From positions 1 to 28,783 of the forward strand of contig JAKEGN010000172.1 of assembly GCA_022615525.1 (NCBI GenBank): DNA of 28,783 bases, read 5' to 3'. The DNA comes from Woeseiaceae bacterium. Its GTDB lineage: Bacteria > Pseudomonadota > Gammaproteobacteria > Steroidobacterales > Woeseiaceae. This document shows, one piece after another, positions 24,129 to 28,783 of the stretch; position 1 is the stretch's first letter; each line of letters starts with the position of its first letter. A model generated the notes under the pieces. The model was not told the DNA's origin. It searched no databases and worked only from the letters and a program-made list of their open reading frames with translations. Made by a program: the position numbers and the translations under genes.

Positions 24129-25115
24129 ATGCGCCCCATGAATGAATACACGACGCGAAGAACCCTGTATCCGCCGATCGAGCCGAACCGCAGCGGCATG
24201 CTGGACGTCGGCGATGGCCACCACATCTACTACGAGGAATGCGGCAACCCGCACGGCAAGCCCGTGGTTTTCCTGCATGGCGGCCCCGGCGGCGGCTGCA
24301 ACGCGAACATGCGGCGGTTTTTCAATCCGGATGTTTACCGGATCGTATTGTTCGATCAGCGCGGCAGCGGCCGGAGCAAGCCGCATGCGGCTCTCGAGCA
24401 CAACACGACCTGGCACCTGGTCAATGACATCGAGATACTGAGGGCTGCGCTGCAGATCGACCTGTGGCAGGTATTCGGCGGCTCCTGGGGCAGCACCCTC
24501 GCGCTCGCATACGCCGAGAAACACCCGCAACGGGTCAGCGAGCTGGTGTTGCGCGGCATCTTCCTGATGCAGCAATCGGAGCTGGACTGGGCATACCGCT
24601 TCGGCACCAGCGAACTGTTCCCCGATCTCTGGCAGGATTTCATCAAGCCGATCCCGAAATCGGAACGGCACGACCTGATACAGGCCTATTACAAACGCGT
24701 CACCTCGACGGACAAAAAACTCCGCCTGGAATCAGCGAAGGCCTGGTCGCTGTGGGAGGGATCGACCATCAGCCTGCTGCCGGACCGGGCGCTGGCGGAC
24801 TCCTTTACCGTGGATGACATCGCGCTGGCGATGGCCAGGATCGAGACGCACTATTTCGTCAACAAGGGCTTCTTTGAGGAAGGGCAGTTGTTACGCGACA
24901 TCGGAAAGCTGCGCAACATACCGGCGGTGATCGTGCACGGTCGCTACGACGTGCTGTGTCCGGCAAGTACCGCATGGGCCCTGTCGAAAGCCTGGCCCGG
25001 GGCCGTACTTCGCATCGTCCCGGACGCCGGCCATTCCGCATTCGAACCGGGCAATGTGCACGAGCTCGTGATGGCGACGGACACGTTTGCGACCCGCCAG
25101 GTGCACCCGCATTGA
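24129..25115 (+). CDS. pip: Proline iminopeptidase
   Basis: Pip is a cytoplasmic serine peptidase (family S33) that removes N-terminal proline from peptides. The 328-residue product has the family hallmarks LYPPIEPNRSGMLDVGDGHH (13-32), HGGPGGGC (50-57), FDQRGSGRS (75-83), the nucleophile S119 in GGSWGSTLAL, D274 in HGRYDVLCP and H302 in DAGHSAFEP. Length is normal (about 315-330). ATG at 24129 has GAGA about 8 bases upstream; ATG 24138 is an alternative. The last four bases of the gene overlap the TTG start of the dihydroorotase gene. It is divergent from the M16 peptidase, so two peptidases lie back to back. Confidence 0.95.
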   Translation: MRPMNEYTTRRTLYPPIEPNRSGMLDVGDGHHIYYEECGNPHGKPVVFLHGGPGGGCNANMRRFFNPDVYRIVLFDQRGSGRSKPHAALEHNTTWHLVNDIEILRAALQIDLWQVFGGSWGSTLALAYAEKHPQRVSELVLRGIFLMQQSELDWAYRFGTSELFPDLWQDFIKPIPKSERHDLIQAYYKRVTSTDKKLRLESAKAWSLWEGSTISLLPDRALADSFTVDDIALAMARIETHYFVNKGFFEEGQLLRDIGKLRNIPAVIVHGRYDVLCPASTAWALSKAWPGAVLRIVPDAGHSAFEPGNVHELVMATDTFATRQVHPH

Positions 25116-26452
25116 AAAATCGGCTGATCAGCAATGCCCGCCTGGTCAATGAAGGTCAAATCCGCGAAGTGGATGTTCTTCTTGCCGGCGACCGCATAGA
25201 GAAAATTGCGGCGCACATCCGCGCGCCGGAAAACTCGGTCGTGATCGATGCGGCAGGCAAGTACCTGTTGCCCGGAATGATCGACGACCAGGTGCATTTC
25301 CGCGAACCGGGCCTGACCAACAAGGGTGACATGGCAACCGAATCGGCCGCAGCCGTCGCCGGCGGTGTCACCAGTTTCATGGACATGCCGAACGTCAATC
25401 CGCAGACCACGACGCGGGTCGCGCTGGCCGACAAGTACCGGATTGCGGAGGGCCGCTGTTCCGCCAATTACGGCTTCTATATCGGCGCGACGAACCGGAA
25501 TATCGAGGAAATCAGGGCGCTGCAGGTCGGCGAAGCCGCCGGCATCAAGGTGTTCATGGGCGCCTCCACCGGCGACATGCTGGTAGACAGTCCCGAAGCG
25601 CTGGAAAAGTTGTTTGCCGACGCGCCGGTGATCGTCGTGACGCATTGTGAACACACGCCGACCATACGTGACAACGAAGCGCGCGCGAAGGCGGAATTCG
25701 GCGAAAACGTGCCGATCAGCGAGCATCCGCGAATCCGCTCTGCACAAGCCTGTCTCGCATCGTCGAGCCTTGCCACGGATCTTGCGCGGCGCCACGGCTC
25801 GCTGTTGCACGTGCTGCACCTGACCACCGCCATAGAAATGGCGCTGTTCTCGCGGGCGCCGCGCAATGACAAGCGCATCACGGCGGAAGTCTGCGTGCAC
25901 CACCTGTGGTTCGACGAGAGCCGTTACACGGATCTCGGCGCGAGAATCAAATGCAATCCGGCGATCAAATCCGCGCAGGACCGCGAGGCCCTGGTCAAGG
26001 CCGTCAACGAAGGTCGCATCGACATCATAGCCACGGACCACGCACCGCATACCTCAGCCGAGAAAAAGAAATCTTATTTCAAGGCGCCGGCCGGATTACC
26101 CCTCGTGCAGCATGCCCTGCAGGTGCTGTTCGATCTCGCGGCCAGGCGTGAACTGACCCCCGAACTGATCGTCGAGAAAACCAGTCACGCGGTTGCAGAC
26201 ATCTTCGGCATCGCCGATCGTGGTTACGTGCGCGAGGGCTACTTCGCCGACCTCGTATTGCTGGATCCGCACGCGCCGTACACCGTCGATTCGACAAACC
26301 TGTTGGCCAAGTGCCACTGGTCTCCGTTCGAAGGCCACACTTTCTCCAGCAGCATCGATACCACTATCGTCAATGGGGAGGTCGCATACAGCCGCGGTGC
26401 ACTGAGCGGCAAGGTCGCCGGACGCCGACTGGAATTCCGGCGGGCCCGCTGA
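25112..26452 (+). CDS. pyrC: Dihydroorotase (class I-like)
   Basis: The 446-residue amidohydrolase should interconvert N-carbamoyl-aspartate and dihydroorotate in pyrimidine synthesis. Metal-site elements are H62 and R64 in DDQVHFREPG, the carbamylated-lysine candidate K146 in GIKVFMGAS, H178 in VVTHCEHT, H236 in VLHLTT and D309 in IATDHAPH. The usual first His of the HxH motif is Gln (Q60). I recall the DDQVHFREPG form from dihydroorotases of Bacteroidota, so this looks like a subfamily trait rather than damage. The start is TTG at 25112, which overlaps the stop of pip as TTGA; no in-frame ATG is close. A frame extending to 24956 lies inside pip. Alternative: another cyclic amidohydrolase such as an allantoinase-like enzyme. 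Confidence 0.88.
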   Translation: MKNRLISNARLVNEGQIREVDVLLAGDRIEKIAAHIRAPENSVVIDAAGKYLLPGMIDDQVHFREPGLTNKGDMATESAAAVAGGVTSFMDMPNVNPQTTTRVALADKYRIAEGRCSANYGFYIGATNRNIEEIRALQVGEAAGIKVFMGASTGDMLVDSPEALEKLFADAPVIVVTHCEHTPTIRDNEARAKAEFGENVPISEHPRIRSAQACLASSSLATDLARRHGSLLHVLHLTTAIEMALFSRAPRNDKRITAEVCVHHLWFDESRYTDLGARIKCNPAIKSAQDREALVKAVNEGRIDIIATDHAPHTSAEKKKSYFKAPAGLPLVQHALQVLFDLAARRELTPELIVEKTSHAVADIFGIADRGYVREGYFADLVLLDPHAPYTVDSTNLLAKCHWSPFEGHTFSSSIDTTIVNGEVAYSRGALSGKVAGRRLEFRRAR

Positions 26453-26540
26453 ACGGAGCCGCAAGTCCCGGGCTGATTTGCCGATGTCTGCGTCACGCTG
26501 AATTGACGCGTGGGCGCCTTGGCGGGACTGTTTAAAACTG

Positions 26541-26568
26541 TTTACTTTCCGGCAGACCCCGTTATGCT
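26541..26568 (+). promoter_or_regulatory. Predicted sigma70 promoter for the 2-oxoacid oxidoreductase operon
   Basis: TTTACT (26541-26546) and TATGCT (26563-26568) are separated by 16 bp in an A/T-rich patch of the 184-bp gap after pyrC. The leader to ATG 26637 would be about 60 bases. Confidence 0.45.
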
Positions 26569-26636
26569 AATCGCAACCTCAAATCCTTGTGGCCTGACCG
26601 GAAATCCGCGTTCAGGCGGCCGTTTCCTGCCTTTGA

Positions 26637-28451
26637 ATGAAGCCAACAGACACCTCTAACCCGGATTACTTCCACAAGGTCGTCGATTGCCAGTGGGCTT
26701 GCCCCGCCCATACCGACGTGCCGACCTACATCCGGATGATCGCCCAGGGCCGATTCTCCGACGCGTACATGCTGAACCGGGAGTCGAACGTATTTCCCGG
26801 CATCCTCGGCCGTGTCTGCGACCGGCCGTGCGAACCCGCGTGCCGGCGCGGCAGGGTCGAGGACAAGCCGGTCGCCATCTGCAGGCTGAAACGCGTTGCC
26901 GCCGATCACCGGGACGACATCCGCGACCGGCTGCCAAAAGCGCCGAAGAAGAAAAACGGCAAGAAAGTCGCGCTGATCGGTGCCGGTTGCGCATCGCTGA
27001 CCGTGGCGAACGACCTGTTGCCGCTCGGCTACGAGATCACGATATACGAGGCGCTCGAAACCACCGGCGGCCTGATGCGCACCAATATTCCGCGGTTTCG
27101 CCTTCCGCCTGCAGTTCTCGACGAAGAGATTTCCTATATCGTCGACATGGGTGCCGAACTGCATCTCAATCATCGTGTCGAGAGCATGAAAGAGCTGCTG
27201 GATGGCGGTATGTTCGATGCGGTTTTCGTCGGTACGGGCGCGCCACGCGGCAAGGAGCTGAAGCTCCCCGGGCGTTACGACACGCCGAACGTGCACATCG
27301 GGATCGACTGGCTGGAGTCAGTGGCCTTCGAGCACGTGGAATCGATCGGCGAGAAAGTCCTGATCATCGGTGTCGGCAACACGGCCATGGATTGCTGCCG
27401 CACGTCGTTGAGGCTCGGTGCCAAAGACGTCAAGGTCATGGCGCGCAAGCCGCGTGGGTATTTCAAGGCGTCCACCTGGGAACTCGAGGACGCGGAAGAG
27501 GAAAACGTCGAGATCATCGTCAATCATGCGCCGAAACAGTTCGTCGTCGAGAAGGGCAGGCTGGCCGGCATGCTGTTCGACCGGATGGAATACAAGATCG
27601 ACGACAAGGGCCAGATCGACCGCGGCAGGGCGGTCGGCGAGGTAATGATTCCCTGCGACGACGTGATTCTCGCCATCGGCCAGGACAACGCCTTTCCCTG
27701 GATAGAGCGCGACATCGGCATCGAGTTCAACGAATGGGAATGCCCGATCGTCGACGAGAAGACCATGATGGCGTCCCGCGAAGGCGTTTTCTTCGGCGGC
27801 GATTCCGCATTCGGGCCGAAGAACATCATCTGGGCCGTGGCTCACGGACACGAGGCGGCGATATCCATACACCGGTACTGCCACGATGAGGACATACGAG
27901 AGCGCCTGCCGCGCGGGCTGAACCTGACCAGCCAGAAGATGGGCATGCATGAGTGGAGTTTCTCGAACAATTACGATCCGGCCGAACGCCGGTTGATGCC
28001 TCATGTCGATCTGAAGGAACGCTTCAAGAAACTGAATATCGAAGTGGAGCTGGGGTTTACGGCTGAACAGGCGGCGAAGGAGGTCGAGCGTTGCCTCAAT
28101 TGCGATATCCAGACCGTGTTCACGGCCAAGCTCTGCATCGAATGCGATGCCTGCATAGATATCTGCCCGGTGAATTGCCTCACCATCACGGCCAACGGCG
28201 AAGAAGAGGACCTGCGCAAGAGGTTGTCGGCGCCGGCGGAGAATCTCACGCAGCCGCTTTATGTATCGGACGCGCTGCCGCAAACGGGCAGGGTGATGGT
28301 CAAGGACGAGGACCTTTGCGTGCACTGCAGCCTGTGCGCCGAACGCTGTCCGACCGGCGCCTGGGACATGCAGAAATCGACGGTGTTGATTCCGTATGCC
28401 TGCAATGAACTGCCGCCTGCCACGCGCCGGCAGAAAGCATCTGCCGCTTAG
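26637..28451 (+). CDS. GltD-like FAD/Fe-S NAD(P)H oxidoreductase, probable KorC-type subunit
   Basis: The 604-residue protein resembles the small subunit of glutamate synthase with an added ferredoxin module. N-terminal cysteines C18, C22, C61, C65 and C69 fit the GltD-type 4Fe-4S clusters. The FAD motif is IGAGCAS (114-120), the NAD(P)H motif IIGVGNTAMDCC (243-254), and the second FAD contact VFFGGDSAFGP (384-394). Two C-terminal 4Fe-4S motifs are CIECDACIDICP (500-511) and CVHCSLCAERCP (561-572). It would shuttle electrons between NAD(P)H and ferredoxin-type clusters. The next gene encodes a 2-oxoglutarate:acceptor oxidoreductase alpha subunit, so this is probably its pyridine-nucleotide subunit, like KorC described in Thauera and Azoarcus (from memory). 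Alternative: a stand-alone NADPH:ferredoxin oxidoreductase or GltD homologue. Confidence 0.88.
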   Translation: MKPTDTSNPDYFHKVVDCQWACPAHTDVPTYIRMIAQGRFSDAYMLNRESNVFPGILGRVCDRPCEPACRRGRVEDKPVAICRLKRVAADHRDDIRDRLPKAPKKKNGKKVALIGAGCASLTVANDLLPLGYEITIYEALETTGGLMRTNIPRFRLPPAVLDEEISYIVDMGAELHLNHRVESMKELLDGGMFDAVFVGTGAPRGKELKLPGRYDTPNVHIGIDWLESVAFEHVESIGEKVLIIGVGNTAMDCCRTSLRLGAKDVKVMARKPRGYFKASTWELEDAEEENVEIIVNHAPKQFVVEKGRLAGMLFDRMEYKIDDKGQIDRGRAVGEVMIPCDDVILAIGQDNAFPWIERDIGIEFNEWECPIVDEKTMMASREGVFFGGDSAFGPKNIIWAVAHGHEAAISIHRYCHDEDIRERLPRGLNLTSQKMGMHEWSFSNNYDPAERRLMPHVDLKERFKKLNIEVELGFTAEQAAKEVERCLNCDIQTVFTAKLCIECDACIDICPVNCLTITANGEEEDLRKRLSAPAENLTQPLYVSDALPQTGRVMVKDEDLCVHCSLCAERCPTGAWDMQKSTVLIPYACNELPPATRRQKASAA

Positions 28452-28534
28452 GTCACGGTTGGATTTTCGAGTGGTTGGTCCGCATGTGTATTCTTGCAGT
28501 ACCGGCTGCAAGGTTCTGCTGAGGTAGGGTGTTC

Positions 28535-28783
28535 GTGTCCAGAGTCAACGATGTCGTAGTCAAGATCGGAACGGTCAATGGGACCGGCTCTGCCAGCGCC
28601 AACGGGCTGCTGATGAAGTCCATCTTTCGCATGGGAATTCCGGTCGTCGGCAAAAACTATTTTCCCTCGAACATACAGGGCTTGCCGACGTGGTACGAGG
28701 TGCGGGTGACGGGCGAAGGCTTCCAGTCCAGGTCCGATCGCGTCGACATCATGGTGGCGATGAACGCACAGACCTATGCGAAA
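28535..28783 (+). CDS. korA: 2-oxoglutarate:acceptor oxidoreductase subunit alpha, N-terminal part
   Basis: The frame runs to the right edge (83 codons). It opens VSRVNDVVVKIGTVNGTGSA, then GLLMKSIFRMGIPVVGKNYF and FPSNIQGLPTWYEVRVTGEG. This is the gamma-type domain at the N-terminus of the fused alpha subunit (KorA/PorA-gamma) of 2-oxoacid:ferredoxin oxidoreductases; the GKNYFPSNIQGLPTWY segment is typical of the 2-oxoglutarate group. The enzyme oxidises 2-oxoglutarate to succinyl-CoA with CoA and a low-potential acceptor. GTG at 28535 has GAGGT 9 bases upstream; GTG at 28529 would leave only 3. The TPP-binding beta subunit is expected beyond the window. It is 83 bp downstream of the GltD-like gene on the same strand. 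Confidence 0.85.
   Translation, partial: MSRVNDVVVKIGTVNGTGSASANGLLMKSIFRMGIPVVGKNYFPSNIQGLPTWYEVRVTGEGFQSRSDRVDIMVAMNAQTYAK

Noticed and set aside
24125..24138. Leaderless start of pip at ATG 24138 from the -10-like CATAAT at 24125-24130.
   Set aside because: No -35 lies at a fitting distance, and the ATG at 24129 has a GAGA motif at suitable spacing.
27318..28511. A 397-residue minus-strand open frame across the GltD-like gene.
   Set aside because: It is opposite a protein with intact FAD, NAD(P) and Fe-S motifs, and shows no motif of its own.

Overview
The window reads as a stretch of chromosome from a GC-rich gammaproteobacterium. The evidence is a proteobacterial-type GshA, a LexA box of the E. 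coli form (CTGT-N8-ACAG), a biosynthetic IlvA with a doubled ACT-like tail, and housekeeping genes scattered on both strands in short operons. An uncultured marine lineage near Woeseiales would fit, but that is inference. I see no rRNA, tRNA, CRISPR array, prophage or transposase gene.

Layout. At 1-1851 a truncated membrane protein gene (minus) diverges from an unusual response-regulator protein with a membrane anchor. At 1860-4524 lie bactofilin and a small DUF2845 secreted protein (minus), divergent from gshA, the first step of glutathione synthesis. At 4537-6181 (minus) a sulfotransferase-like gene and a class IV aminotransferase gene overlap behind a good sigma70 promoter. At 6392-7647 two tandem, apparently paralogous membrane-anchored proteins of unknown function overlap by ATGA. 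At 7668-10758 an SDR and an FAD ferredoxin-reductase-type gene (minus) diverge from a quinone oxidoreductase. At 10796-13159 (minus) is an SLC13-type permease carrying four RCK_C-like domains instead of the usual one or two.

At 13283-16326 an alpha/beta hydrolase is followed by a UvrD-like helicase whose promoter carries a 17/20 match to the SOS box. At 16353-18354 there is a DUF1761 membrane protein (minus) and a translationally coupled pair of unknown proteins. At 18355-19683 a class II aldolase gene is bracketed by two different REPIN-like palindromes; the second is flanked by an exact 40-bp direct repeat that duplicates the 3' end of ilvA. A complete factor-independent terminator at 18363-18393 faces the minus strand with no minus-strand gene in front of it, so an unannotated small RNA is possible.

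At 19658-24027 (minus) are ilvA and a two-lobed M16 metallopeptidase. At 24129-26452 proline iminopeptidase and a dihydroorotase of the type with Gln in place of the first metal His overlap by 4 nt. At 26637-28783 a GltD-like FAD/Fe-S oxidoreductase precedes the start of a 2-oxoglutarate:acceptor oxidoreductase alpha subunit, which together suggest an NADP-linked 2-oxoglutarate oxidoreductase (KorCAB-like).

The strongest candidates for something new are the palindrome insertion with the 40-bp duplication at ilvA, the membrane-tethered receiver protein, the coupled unknown pair at 17057-18354, the orphan minus-strand terminator, and the overlapping sulfotransferase/aminotransferase pair. All functions are read from sequence motifs only; no database search was run.
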